Origin: a bacterium
GTDB lineage: Bacteria; Zhuqueibacterota; Zhuqueibacteria; Residuimicrobiales; Residuimicrobiaceae
NCBI GenBank assembly: GCA_029565685.1
Contig: JAKQNR010000032.1
Span: forward strand, 1-64,000
DNA length: 64,000 bases
Reading direction: 5' to 3'
The notes below the pieces were generated by a model. It searched no databases, was not told the origin of the DNA, and worked only from the letters and a program-made list of their open reading frames with translations. A program made the translations under genes and the position numbers. Below are positions 9,403-18,551 of the stretch, piece after piece. Position 1 is the stretch's first letter. Each line of letters opens with the position of its first letter.

Positions 9403-10995
9403 TTATTTGAGGTAGATCATTTTTTTCACCGAGGCCGAGGCGCCGGCCCGGATCTGATAGAAATAGACGCCGCCGGACAGTGAGACGCCGGCATCATCGC
9501 AGCCGTCCCATTGCAAGGAGTAGGTGCCGGCGGGTTGCTTTTGATCCACCAGCGTGCGGACCTTTTGGCCGATCGCATTGAAAACCGCCAATGTGACGTA
9601 TCCTTCTGATTGCGTCGTATAGCGGATGGTCGTAGTTGGATTAAATGGATTAGGATAATTCTGTTCCAGCGTGAAATCGGTTGGAGTCGAACGAGTGCTC
9701 TTGGGCACGCCGGTGTTGATCCAGTTCTTCCAAGCTGCTTTTTGCGCCGGGAACCAGTTCAAATCGCCGAGGGGGAACCCGCCGGCTGCGGCGGTGTAAG
9801 AGGCCTTGGTGGTCGGATAGGAAAAGTCATAGGGCGGATTGGTGTAATCAAAGCCGACCTCTTTGGCATTGCCGCCCGAGCCGGGCACGGAATGGACTTT
9901 TTGGCTCATTTCGATGGATTTGCACACCGGGGCTTTGGTAAAGCCGGGGTCTTCGCTGATCCAGGTCAAGGAATCGGCGCCGACGAGGCTGGCGGTGAGA
10001 AAATCCATGTTGACGTATTTATGCACCGTATCGGCGTAGACAGCATAGACCGCGGGGTCGAGCCAAAAGTTGTTGTACTTGGCGTTGATTTTTTGGGTGA
10101 GGCCCATTTTAACCACAAAGGTGTCCTGGACCAGGGGACACATTTCGATGCGGCTCCATTCATCGCGGTCTTCGAGGATGTTGAGCCAGGCCGGATTGGT
10201 GTACTCTTTGATCCAGTAGGCGTCATAGCCGAGAAAGCCGGTTTGGATGAACAGGCTGTTGGTCATAGTGATAAAGGGGGCTTCACAGATTCGCAGCGGA
10301 CAGGTCATCACGTTATAGACCGTGATATGATCCGCCTTGAAATAGGTTTGCTGTCCGCCGAACCGGTTCATGACGCAATGATAGAGATTGTAAAAGGTGC
10401 AGTTTTGAATGACGATGGAATCGGCAAAAGTGGAGCGGGCGTCGAGGAAGCGTCCGGTCTTGTTGCTGGTGCCCGAGTTGTGGGCGGCGCAGTCATAGGC
10501 GAAGAGGCTGCAATAGTTCTGGTCCATGATGACGACGCGGGAGTTGACGCTGTCAAACTCGCAGTTCTTCAGGGTGATGGAGACGCCTTTGGTTCCGGTT
10601 TGAATGACGGCGTTGACGTTGCCGCCGGCGACATTGACGCCGGAGATAAAGACGCCTTCGAGGGTGAAATCATGAAAAGGTTTGAACGGATAGACCGAGG
10701 CGCCGCTTTCGTTCACCAGGATTTTAATGATCGCGCGGTTCTGAGCGGTGGCGCCGGCGGCCGAGATTTTCAGCGGAAAGTTGTTCTTGATCTGGCCCAG
10801 GGCGAAATAGATCCCGCCCGGCTGCAATCCGTATTCGGTGTGAAGCCGTTGGCCGGTGGCGGTGGTGTCGCCGTTGATGACCGATACGATCTCTGTGAGA
10901 GGCGCCAGCGCCATTTTTTGCGCCACGCTCGCGGAGCTGAACACCGCCAGGCAGAGCAGGATCGTAAGATAAAGGATGGATTTGCGATTTTGCAT
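9403..10995 (-). CDS. Secreted right-handed beta-helix protein with type IX-like sorting domain
   Basis: 530 residues. A signal peptide (MQNRKSILYLTILLCLAVFSS) is followed by about 280 residues of short parallel-beta repeats (ITLKNCEFDSVNSRVVIMDQ, IVIQNCTFYNLYHCVMN, ITMTNSLFIQTGFLG) typical of pectate-lyase-like or DUF5123-type beta-helix proteins. The last about 85 residues are a FlgD-like/type IX C-terminal domain (NYPNPFNPTTTI, AVFNAIGQKV, SGGVYFYQI, KKMIYLK). It is probably a surface polysaccharide-binding or cleaving protein. It lies 214 bp after the TonB receptor in the same direction, with GGGAG eight bases before the ATG. No catalytic residues can be named. In a Bacteroides locus this position would hold susD, but there is no similarity to SusD. 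Confidence 0.82.
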   Translation of the reverse strand: MQNRKSILYLTILLCLAVFSSASVAQKMALAPLTEIVSVINGDTTATGQRLHTEYGLQPGGIYFALGQIKNNFPLKISAAGATAQNRAIIKILVNESGASVYPFKPFHDFTLEGVFISGVNVAGGNVNAVIQTGTKGVSITLKNCEFDSVNSRVVIMDQNYCSLFAYDCAAHNSGTSNKTGRFLDARSTFADSIVIQNCTFYNLYHCVMNRFGGQQTYFKADHITVYNVMTCPLRICEAPFITMTNSLFIQTGFLGYDAYWIKEYTNPAWLNILEDRDEWSRIEMCPLVQDTFVVKMGLTQKINAKYNNFWLDPAVYAVYADTVHKYVNMDFLTASLVGADSLTWISEDPGFTKAPVCKSIEMSQKVHSVPGSGGNAKEVGFDYTNPPYDFSYPTTKASYTAAAGGFPLGDLNWFPAQKAAWKNWINTGVPKSTRSTPTDFTLEQNYPNPFNPTTTIRYTTQSEGYVTLAVFNAIGQKVRTLVDQKQPAGTYSLQWDGCDDAGVSLSGGVYFYQIRAGASASVKKMIYLK

Positions 10996-11209
10996 AATGT
11001 GCTCCCTGCTGTAAGGTCATGGATGTTGACGTATCGCATGGTGGGATACGATTCAATATGGAAACGAAATTGAAGGAATTGCACCACCTCCTTTGCCATT
11101 CGAGCAACCGGCAGAATGAGAGCCGGAAAAAGTCGGGTTTAATCATGAAACAGGCGTAGGAACGATAATCGGGCCTCCTTTGTATAGGTTTGAGTAAGCC
11201 TCTGAGGCG

Positions 11210-14131
11210 TCAGAGTTTATATTGAATACCCAGGTCGATGGTTCTGCCGTAAAGCTCCCGGCGCGTCGGATATTCCAGATAACGTATATAGGACTTTTCT
11301 TCCTGGTTGGTGAGGTTGTTGACATTGGCGATGACCGTAAGACCTTTGTAAATCCGCTGCATCATCACCAGATCCCAGCGGATGGAGCTGTCGTCGATGC
11401 CGTCCAGCTCTTTGGCCTGATTGTTGATCGACTGCAGGGAATTTCCCTGATAGATCATCGACAACCGGCCGGAGAAACCTTTCTTTTCATAACCCAGCGT
11501 CAGATTTGCGATTTCGTCGGCCTGGCCCAACATACGCGCCACCCGTGCAGTGTCGGTGGCGGTTGAGATGACGTACGGAGGCGTGGTGGTGAATTTGGTG
11601 CGGTAGATCGTATAGGGATAGCGTGTTTCTGATTGGATGGTGGAATAGTTGGCATAAAGTACTACGCCGTCCAACGGACTGGGTAAAAACTTTAAGTTGG
11701 TCTGCAGTTCGAACTCCCAGCCTTTGGCCGTGGATGCTTCGTCCAGATTTTCGGGCCGAATGACGGTCCAACCTTTCAGGTTGGTTAAATAGGGCGCATA
11801 ATAGCCGCGCAGCAGGTTGGGAGTGGTTCGTACATAATCGATGTTTTCCACGGTTTTGTAAAAATAGCCGCCGGTCAGCAGACCGAAACGCGAATAAAAC
11901 GACAGATGCACGTCGTAATTGGAGGCGGTCGCTTCTTTGAGCTGGCAGTTGCCGTATTGTAGAGTCAACAGATCCCATTGGATGAGCTCAAACGGGATCA
12001 AACTGTAGAAATTCGGCCGGGTCAACGATTTGGTCGAGGCCAGACGAACGTCGAACCAGCTTAGGGGCTTGATGCGAAGCTGAAAATTGGGCAGCAGGTT
12101 GTCGTATTGCCGATTGCCCAGGGTGTCGTTGAAGGCCGGCGCCAACCGTTTGCCCCCTTCCGACTGCAAGGGGCTGAGCATCTTGGTGGCATAGTCTGTT
12201 CGAGTTTGCTCATAGCGGACGCCTGGCATAAAAGTGATCTTGTCTTTCCAGTTGAATTCAGCCATGAGATAGGCGGCGGAGATGGTTTCGCTCGCATCAT
12301 AGTCGTTGGCATCGAATTCGGGATGCGGCGTGTTTTTGTAGACCGAGTCAAAGGTGGTGGCAAACCAGTTCAGCCGGTCCATATCGAGCAGCTCGGTAAA
12401 GGAGTAATCTCCCTGTAAAAAGCTTTCCAGGGCATTTTGATCCTTGAGGATGAAATTGTCCAGGGCGATGTCGCCTTTGTGGTTTTTGGCCTCTGTGAAC
12501 AGACCGGGGTTCTGTATGTTCACCGGAACCGCTACATACCAGCGGTTGCCGCCCCACTGCGACACGTCCTTTTCCCGTTTGGTATTGCGCAGCTTGCCGC
12601 CCGCCTTGATGTATCCGGAAAAGCTTCTGCCGAATTGAAAGGGACGCTTTACATCCAATTGGCCGGTAAGGTTGCGATCCTGTACTTTCTGCGATTCGAG
12701 TACAGACCAGTTCATCCAGGCAGCGGTTGCATCGTTGGAGGCGTAGGAGGAGACGAGTCGCGGATCCAAGTTTTTGATCGGCATGGTGGAAGAGAACGCC
12801 CCGTCTTCTTCAAATTCAAAGCGTGCGAGCCAGGGAATTTCTTCCATGGTGGTGGAGAAGGAGGTGCGCCAGTTTATTTCCATCTTTCCCAGCACATGAT
12901 TGCCCATCAACGAGTTCGTCCAAATATCCGATGACGGCTCTTGCTCGACATAGGTGCGATAATGCGCCCGCGTGGAGATTCGGTAATCATGGGTTCGATT
13001 TCGCGATTCCCGGTCGGTCTTGCCCCAGAGGCTGCTCAGAATGAGGTCATGATTCAATCCGAGGCGATAGTCGAGCGCCAGGTTAAGACTGTAGCGATCC
13101 CGATCCTCCAGATGATCTGTCAGCATGACGTCCGTCGTTTCATAGACAGGCAGGTTGTTGACCATTCCAGTCCACCCGTAGGAGCCGGACAGGAGATGAG
13201 AGCTGCGGTTGGCGCTTTGCACGCTGCCGGTGACCACAATGCCCAATTTGGAAACATCATCGCCGTTGCGAAAAAAACGATTGCTGTAGGAAACGCTTCC
13301 TTTATAGTTGCCATAGTCGTCGGCCAATTGGCCGTAACCGCCGAACATTCGAATGGTAGCCTGAGCGCCTTCCGGGGCTTTTTTAGTGATGAAATTGACG
13401 CTGCCGCCGATGGCGTCGGCATCCAAGTCCGGCCGCAGCGCTTTATAAATTTCGATGCCGGCCAGCACATCCGGAGAGATCATGGTCAGATCCACGGACC
13501 GGTCATCCGAGGCCTCCGGAAGCCGTTCGCCGTTCACCGAGACCGCGCTGAATCGCGGCGACAGACCGCGAACGACCACTTTCTGGCCTTCACCGGCATT
13601 GCGCTGAATGGCAATGCCCGGCAATCGGCCCAAGGATTCTGAGGCGTTCTGATCCGGCAGCTCCTGAATTTTGTCTTTCGAAACCACATTGACGATTGTA
13701 TTGGAGCGGATCTGCTGGTTGATGGCCGCGGCCTGACCCTCCTGCTGTGCTGTGACGGTAACGTTATATTTGATTTTGTTGATGTCGAACTGGAGTTTGA
13801 TGTCCTTTTGCAGGGATTCATTGGGCTTGAGGGCGATCGGCAGTTCAACGGTCTGATAACCGATGTAGGTCACGCGGAGAACATTTTCTCCGCTCGGCAC
13901 TTGTAGGATACGGTATTTTCCGGTCAGGTCCGAGACAGCGCCGATGGAGGTTCCTTTAATGAGAATATTGGCCCCTGGAAGCGGTTCACCGGTGTTCTGA
14001 TCACGAACCGCTCCGACCAGGGTGCCTGTGTCTGCGGCGTGCAACAGTGCTGGCACGATAAAGGGCGACAACCAGCCTAGCCAGAGGAAAAAGGCGCAAA
14101 ACGCAACCTGGGTGAATGGAACACTTTTCAT
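11210..14131 (-). CDS. TonB-dependent outer-membrane receptor (TonB-Xanth-Caul type)
   Basis: 973 residues from ATG 14131, which has GGAGG six bases upstream; the longer frame to 14221 lacks this site. After the signal peptide comes a carboxypeptidase-regulatory-like domain (about 35-115: GTLVGAVRDQNTGEPLPGAN, GKYRILQVPSGE), then the plug (VVSKDKIQELPDQNASESL, RLPGIAIQRNAGEGQ, VVVRGLSPRFSAVSVNGERL, ALRPDLDADAIGGSVNF). This pattern matches receptors known from Xanthomonas and Caulobacter carbohydrate loci. The rest is a 22-strand barrel. The protein imports an oligosaccharide across the outer membrane using TonB energy; no tonB, exbB or exbD lies in the window. The gene follows the hybrid regulator and has a candidate operator at 14220-14280. 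Substrate inferred, not proven. Confidence 0.93.
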   Translation of the reverse strand: MKSVPFTQVAFCAFFLWLGWLSPFIVPALLHAADTGTLVGAVRDQNTGEPLPGANILIKGTSIGAVSDLTGKYRILQVPSGENVLRVTYIGYQTVELPIALKPNESLQKDIKLQFDINKIKYNVTVTAQQEGQAAAINQQIRSNTIVNVVSKDKIQELPDQNASESLGRLPGIAIQRNAGEGQKVVVRGLSPRFSAVSVNGERLPEASDDRSVDLTMISPDVLAGIEIYKALRPDLDADAIGGSVNFITKKAPEGAQATIRMFGGYGQLADDYGNYKGSVSYSNRFFRNGDDVSKLGIVVTGSVQSANRSSHLLSGSYGWTGMVNNLPVYETTDVMLTDHLEDRDRYSLNLALDYRLGLNHDLILSSLWGKTDRESRNRTHDYRISTRAHYRTYVEQEPSSDIWTNSLMGNHVLGKMEINWRTSFSTTMEEIPWLARFEFEEDGAFSSTMPIKNLDPRLVSSYASNDATAAWMNWSVLESQKVQDRNLTGQLDVKRPFQFGRSFSGYIKAGGKLRNTKREKDVSQWGGNRWYVAVPVNIQNPGLFTEAKNHKGDIALDNFILKDQNALESFLQGDYSFTELLDMDRLNWFATTFDSVYKNTPHPEFDANDYDASETISAAYLMAEFNWKDKITFMPGVRYEQTRTDYATKMLSPLQSEGGKRLAPAFNDTLGNRQYDNLLPNFQLRIKPLSWFDVRLASTKSLTRPNFYSLIPFELIQWDLLTLQYGNCQLKEATASNYDVHLSFYSRFGLLTGGYFYKTVENIDYVRTTPNLLRGYYAPYLTNLKGWTVIRPENLDEASTAKGWEFELQTNLKFLPSPLDGVVLYANYSTIQSETRYPYTIYRTKFTTTPPYVISTATDTARVARMLGQADEIANLTLGYEKKGFSGRLSMIYQGNSLQSINNQAKELDGIDDSSIRWDLVMMQRIYKGLTVIANVNNLTNQEEKSYIRYLEYPTRRELYGRTIDLGIQYKL

Positions 14132-14219
14132 GCGTACCTCCTCCATATTATCCATGAACGGGTCCATGCAGTCCGCTGTTCCCGACATCATGGGCCGCAG
14201 CGCAAACAAAGCCCGGCCC

Positions 14220-14280
14220 AATATACAACGTTGATCTGTAGGATGCTGGTCTGTGGATTAAAAAGTCTGGTCTGTCGGTT
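14220..14280 (-). promoter_or_regulatory. Candidate activator-dependent promoter with 21-bp-spaced direct repeats
   Basis: On the minus strand AACCGACAGACCAGA (14280-14266) and AATCCACAGACCAGC (14259-14245) match at 12 of the 14 positions that pair best and are exactly 21 bp apart, two helical turns. A -10-like TATATT lies at 14225-14220, while the -35 position reads CAGCAT, a poor match covered by the proximal repeat. A third, weaker copy (GATCTGTAGGA on the plus strand) is at 14233. This is the expected arrangement for an AraC-family activator touching RNA polymerase, and the gene just upstream encodes a hybrid regulator with an AraC domain. Binding is inferred. Confidence 0.5.
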
Positions 14281-14358
14281 AAGTGCAGCCGCGAGCATGG
14301 TTGTTGGACGGGCTGAAAGGGAAGGTTGACGAAAGCTCGCAGGCATAAAGCCTTGTGA

Positions 14359-17300
14359 TCATTTGTTTTGTTTCATAAAAACCGAAGGGGGCATACCAAA
14401 CTGTTTTTTAAATAGTTTGGTAAAGTGGGAGGAATCCTTGAAACCGACCTGATAGGCCACTTCGGTGACGGTCAATCCTGATTCTTTGAGCAGTTGCGCC
14501 GCCCTTTTCAGCCGCATGGAAAAGATGAATTCCTGTACTGAAAGATCGGTCAGCGCCTTGAGCTTGTAATACAGCCCGACGCGGCTCATGCCGATGTCTC
14601 GGCTGAAGGACTCCACATCATATTCCGGATCCTCCAGCTTGCTTTCGATAAGGCTGACGGCGCGGCGAAGGAATTTTTCATCCGTAGAGGTAATGGTAAT
14701 TTCTTTCGGCTCGATTCGGATCTGTTTTGCAAATCGTTCACGCAAACGCCGGCGGGATTGAATCAGATTTCGTACGCGGATCTCCAATTCTTTGGTGTGA
14801 AAGGGTTTGGTGATATAGTCATCGGCCCCGGTCTCCAATCCCTCTAGTTTATGCATGGTGGAAGAACGCGCGGTCAAAAGAATGATCGGAATATGGCTGG
14901 TTTCCGTTTTGTTTTTGCATTCGCGGCAAAAAGCGATCCCATCCATCACCGGCATCATCACATCGCTGATGATCAGATCCGGCTGGTGGCGGATTGCCAG
15001 CGACAGGCCTTCGCGGCCGTTTCGCGCCTCCACAATGCGATAGCTTTTGATCAGATCGTTGCGAATATATTCGCTCATGTCCGGATTGTCTTCGATCAGA
15101 AGGATGAGCGGATGCGCCGAGGTTTCGACCTTGCCGGATTCCGGGCTGGAGGGAGCCTGCGCTTCCGCAGCGACCGCTGCCGCAGGCTGCAGCGGCAGAA
15201 GCACCTGAAAACAGGTCCCCTGGTTTGGTTCGCTTTCGATCGTGATGTGGCCCTGGTGCAGCGCAACCAGCTCTTTCACCAGAGCCAATCCAATCCCAGT
15301 ACCTCCGCGGTGAATATGGCTGGAGTCCTGTGATTGATAAAATCGGTCAAAGATTCTAGGCAGCTCTTTGGGCGAGATGCCGATGCCGTTATCGTGGATC
15401 GTCAGTTCCAGTCGATAGGCGCCGTTCGACGGAAGCGGCTTTTCCGTAGACGATGGGTTTGTCGATGGGCCGACGGCGATCACGGTCGCAGACAAATCGA
15501 TCTTGCCATGCGGAGCGGTAAATTTAAATGAATTGGAGAGCAGATTGTAGAGAATTTTTTCCAGTTTGTCAGGATCAAAACAGGCCATGAAAATTTTGGG
15601 ATGCGTTTCAACCTGGAATGCGATCTGTTTTTCTTCGGCGATAGCCTCAAACATCGCCGCTGTTTTGGCGATAAAGCCCATCACATCATCCTGGATGGTC
15701 TCCAAACGCAAGTGCCCGGCCTCAATTTTCTGGAAATCTAAAAGTTGATTGACCAATCTCAGCAGCCGCATGCTGTTGCGTTCCATCATGTCCAGCTGAT
15801 CTCTCCAGGGACTCTGCGGCCCCAGGGCGTAGCGCATTTGCTGCAGCGGGCCGATTAACAGCGTGAGCGGCGTTCGGAATTCATGCGAAATATTGGCGAA
15901 CAACCGTATCTTGGCCTCTGAAAGTTCCCGGATGATTCTGTTGCGATGCAGCAGCCTCAGGGTGAAAAAGAGAATAATCGCCAAGAACAGACCCATGAGG
16001 CTGATGAACCACGCCTGTTTCCAGGTCGGTGGAATTACGGTAAAAGAAACGCTGGCGGGAGTCGGATCCACATTCATATCCATATCCCGAGCCCTAACCT
16101 CAAAACGATGTTTGCCGTGCGCTACAGATAAAAAGACCTCGTTGCCTTTATTGGTGAAAGCGGACCAGGCGTTCTGGTCCATGCGATAAGAGTACTGGAG
16201 TTTGTGATCCGGAGTGGACTTCCACGGATCCTGGCCGGTCCAGGAAAGCAGGACATTGCCCGGTTGTGAGATTTTATCCTGTGAGAAGGTCAGTCTGGTT
16301 TCCGGCGGCTGTCGATCCGGTTGATAGCGAATGACCTGATAGCCGTCATCAATTTTTGCGGACGTCGAGCTGGCATAGAGCGCACGTCGATTCCAGGACC
16401 TGGAGCGCTGGTTGATCCACAGCGCGCCGTCCCGCGTCAGGCACAGGCTGCCGCCCGTGCTGGTCATTTTAATGTGAGCGGGAAATACGCCGGCCACCCA
16501 GCTCTGGCCGTCGTAATGACAGATGTCCTGATCGGTGGCCACCCAGACGTCCCTGTCTGATTTGGCGAACAGGCTGATGATGGTGTTGCTGGACAGGCCG
16601 TCTTCCGCGGTAAAGTTCGTCCATTGCTTGTTTTTACCATCCCATCGAAATAATCCATTTGATCTCGTTCCGAACCAGAGATCGCCTTCAGCCGTCGTGT
16701 GGATGCAGTCGATAAAGTTTTCCACAAGCCGCCTGGGCTCGGTGAGCCGGTTGTGCTGGCCGGTGGCCGGATCGAGAGTGTATAAACCCAATTGGCCGAT
16801 CCATAGCCGTCTGTCGGAGGTCTGGCCGATGCCATACACGCCGCCCAGGGTAAACGGGGGATCAAAGTAGTGATACTCATAAGCAAGACCGGAAGACGCG
16901 GCTTGGCCTTTGTCAATGATGTGGATTAATCCGCCCTTAAAATTTCGATGACTAAAGATATCGGCATCCACCGACGAGCCAAACCAAATCGATCCGTCTT
17001 GATCCTCGAGCACCGCCCGGTAATCGATGCCCCAGGACAATTGGGGGTGCAGTTGCCGTTGCCAGCGATGACCGTCGAACAGAGCGGTCGCGGCGGTTAA
17101 TTGATGGCTGCCCGCAGCCCAGACTTGGCCTGCGCGGGTGATTAAAACGATCACCGGTGTATCCATCAGGCCGTCTGAGACGTCAAAGGCGCGCCATTGT
17201 TTCATCGCTTCGTCACAGGCGACAATACGCCCCTCATAGCTGAGGAACCACTTGTCTCCTCGAACGGTTTCTCCCTGAAAGTTGAGCCCCTGAAACGTCG

Positions 17301-18492
17301 TCCAACGTGGAGAGGCCAGGTCCACCCGCCAGACTTCACCGCCCAATCCGCCGATCCACAGATGGCGATCTCGAGTTTCGTAGAGAAATAACCGGTTGGC
17401 TGGAATGGGAAAATCGATGGCGTCATAGATCGCCCAGCGGCGGTTTTTCAGAGCGTACAGGTGCTCCAATCCGCCGATCCACAGGGTTCCATCCTGGGTT
17501 ACGAGAAGATCGGTATGGATGTTGTCTACGCCGAACCGAATGCCGAGATCAAAATCCTGCCATCTTTTGCCGTCGAACAGGGACAGACCGCGATGGCTCT
17601 GCTGGCTGGCGACGATCAGATCGCCGCGGTGTTTGATCAGGCAGGGAAATTCGGCTTGACGAAATCCTGATGCTTCATCCCAGGAATGCCACTGCGGTGT
17701 CCCGGCACTTGCTTTCTCATCCGGATCGAAGCGATAGATACGGCCGTCGGTCAATCCGACCCACAGGCGTCTCGGCCCTTCCTCATACAAGCTGTATACA
17801 TTGAACAGCGGCAAAGCTTTCAGAGTGGAATTCGTAAAACCGGTCGCTTTCCCTTTGCTAAAATAAACGCCATCACTGCGATACAAAATCATTTCATCCT
17901 TCTTTAGTCGCAGAGCTCCTTGGTGGGTCCCAATCCAAATGCTATAGTCGGAAGCTTCTAGAATGGGAAAGCGGTTGTTAGGATAATCCGAGGTGTCGGC
18001 CAAGTCCAGGGTGATGGGCAGGATCTGCCAGGCATCGTTGCAATATCTGCAAACGCCTTTGGGCGTACCCGCATAGAGGGTTCCGTCGTGAGCTGCGCAC
18101 AGGGCCACGATTGGTTCGTTTTTCCACAGAGGATTCAGCACATGAAATTTCCACTGCAAGCCGTCATAGCAGAGAACGCCGCCGTTGACGCCGAACCATA
18201 CGGTGCCTGAAGAATCTTCAACCATGCAGCGGAACCCTTTGCCGCTGAGTTCGGGAATGAGTTGCCAGCGATAGGGTTCGGTGAGCGGGTCGGCATAACG
18301 GGGAGTGAATGGCGTCGCTCCCAGGGAAGGGGTGCATATGAATGCCACCGCCAGCAGGCACAGCAGACGTAAAGCGCACAACGGCCTTGATAATGCCAAG
18401 GCCCAGCCGTTCAAACGGGCTGTAGATATTTCCTGCATCCATGCGGTTATGTCGTGCAGTAGAGCGCTGTTGTTTTTTTGTTCATTCATCAT
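14359..18492 (-). CDS. Hybrid two-component system regulator (propeller sensor, kinase, receiver, AraC DNA-binding)
   Basis: About 1377 residues in one chain, as in Bacteroides HTCS regulators. After a hydrophobic export segment (ALRLLCLLAVAFICTPSLG) comes a periplasmic two-bladed propeller sensor of many repeats (GTVWFGVNGGVLCYDG, GTLYAGTPKGVCRY, DVWVATDQDICHYDG), a Y_Y_Y domain near 755-825 and a membrane helix (WFISLMGLFLAIILFFTLRLL). A HisKA domain has the phosphorylated His in ISHEFRTP near 868, followed by HATPase_c (DNGIGIS, GGTGIGLALV), a receiver with Asp in DLIISDVMMP near 1177, and a C-terminal AraC-type HTH (VTEVAYQVGFKDSSHFTKLFKKQFG). It senses a sugar in the periplasm and activates its locus. 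Start at ATG 18492 or 18489 (GGTGG just upstream); a longer TTG frame to 18546 is less likely. It follows the GH63-like gene by about 60 nt. Confidence 0.93.
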   Translation of the reverse strand: MMNEQKNNSALLHDITAWMQEISTARLNGWALALSRPLCALRLLCLLAVAFICTPSLGATPFTPRYADPLTEPYRWQLIPELSGKGFRCMVEDSSGTVWFGVNGGVLCYDGLQWKFHVLNPLWKNEPIVALCAAHDGTLYAGTPKGVCRYCNDAWQILPITLDLADTSDYPNNRFPILEASDYSIWIGTHQGALRLKKDEMILYRSDGVYFSKGKATGFTNSTLKALPLFNVYSLYEEGPRRLWVGLTDGRIYRFDPDEKASAGTPQWHSWDEASGFRQAEFPCLIKHRGDLIVASQQSHRGLSLFDGKRWQDFDLGIRFGVDNIHTDLLVTQDGTLWIGGLEHLYALKNRRWAIYDAIDFPIPANRLFLYETRDRHLWIGGLGGEVWRVDLASPRWTTFQGLNFQGETVRGDKWFLSYEGRIVACDEAMKQWRAFDVSDGLMDTPVIVLITRAGQVWAAGSHQLTAATALFDGHRWQRQLHPQLSWGIDYRAVLEDQDGSIWFGSSVDADIFSHRNFKGGLIHIIDKGQAASSGLAYEYHYFDPPFTLGGVYGIGQTSDRRLWIGQLGLYTLDPATGQHNRLTEPRRLVENFIDCIHTTAEGDLWFGTRSNGLFRWDGKNKQWTNFTAEDGLSSNTIISLFAKSDRDVWVATDQDICHYDGQSWVAGVFPAHIKMTSTGGSLCLTRDGALWINQRSRSWNRRALYASSTSAKIDDGYQVIRYQPDRQPPETRLTFSQDKISQPGNVLLSWTGQDPWKSTPDHKLQYSYRMDQNAWSAFTNKGNEVFLSVAHGKHRFEVRARDMDMNVDPTPASVSFTVIPPTWKQAWFISLMGLFLAIILFFTLRLLHRNRIIRELSEAKIRLFANISHEFRTPLTLLIGPLQQMRYALGPQSPWRDQLDMMERNSMRLLRLVNQLLDFQKIEAGHLRLETIQDDVMGFIAKTAAMFEAIAEEKQIAFQVETHPKIFMACFDPDKLEKILYNLLSNSFKFTAPHGKIDLSATVIAVGPSTNPSSTEKPLPSNGAYRLELTIHDNGIGISPKELPRIFDRFYQSQDSSHIHRGGTGIGLALVKELVALHQGHITIESEPNQGTCFQVLLPLQPAAAVAAEAQAPSSPESGKVETSAHPLILLIEDNPDMSEYIRNDLIKSYRIVEARNGREGLSLAIRHQPDLIISDVMMPVMDGIAFCRECKNKTETSHIPIILLTARSSTMHKLEGLETGADDYITKPFHTKELEIRVRNLIQSRRRLRERFAKQIRIEPKEITITSTDEKFLRRAVSLIESKLEDPEYDVESFSRDIGMSRVGLYYKLKALTDLSVQEFIFSMRLKRAAQLLKESGLTVTEVAYQVGFKDSSHFTKLFKKQFGMPPSVFMKQNK

Positions 18493-18551
18493 ACCACCGA
18501 GCCTTGACCGTTGGGCGTGAACGCCGATCCACGGCCGGTCTTTCAAAGGAG

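Noticed and set aside
9610..11073. 487-residue open frame on the plus strand opposite the beta-helix gene
   Set aside because: It is low in complexity (Gly/Ala/Asp/Val-rich), has no recognisable domain and mirrors a real gene with signal peptide and sorting domain.
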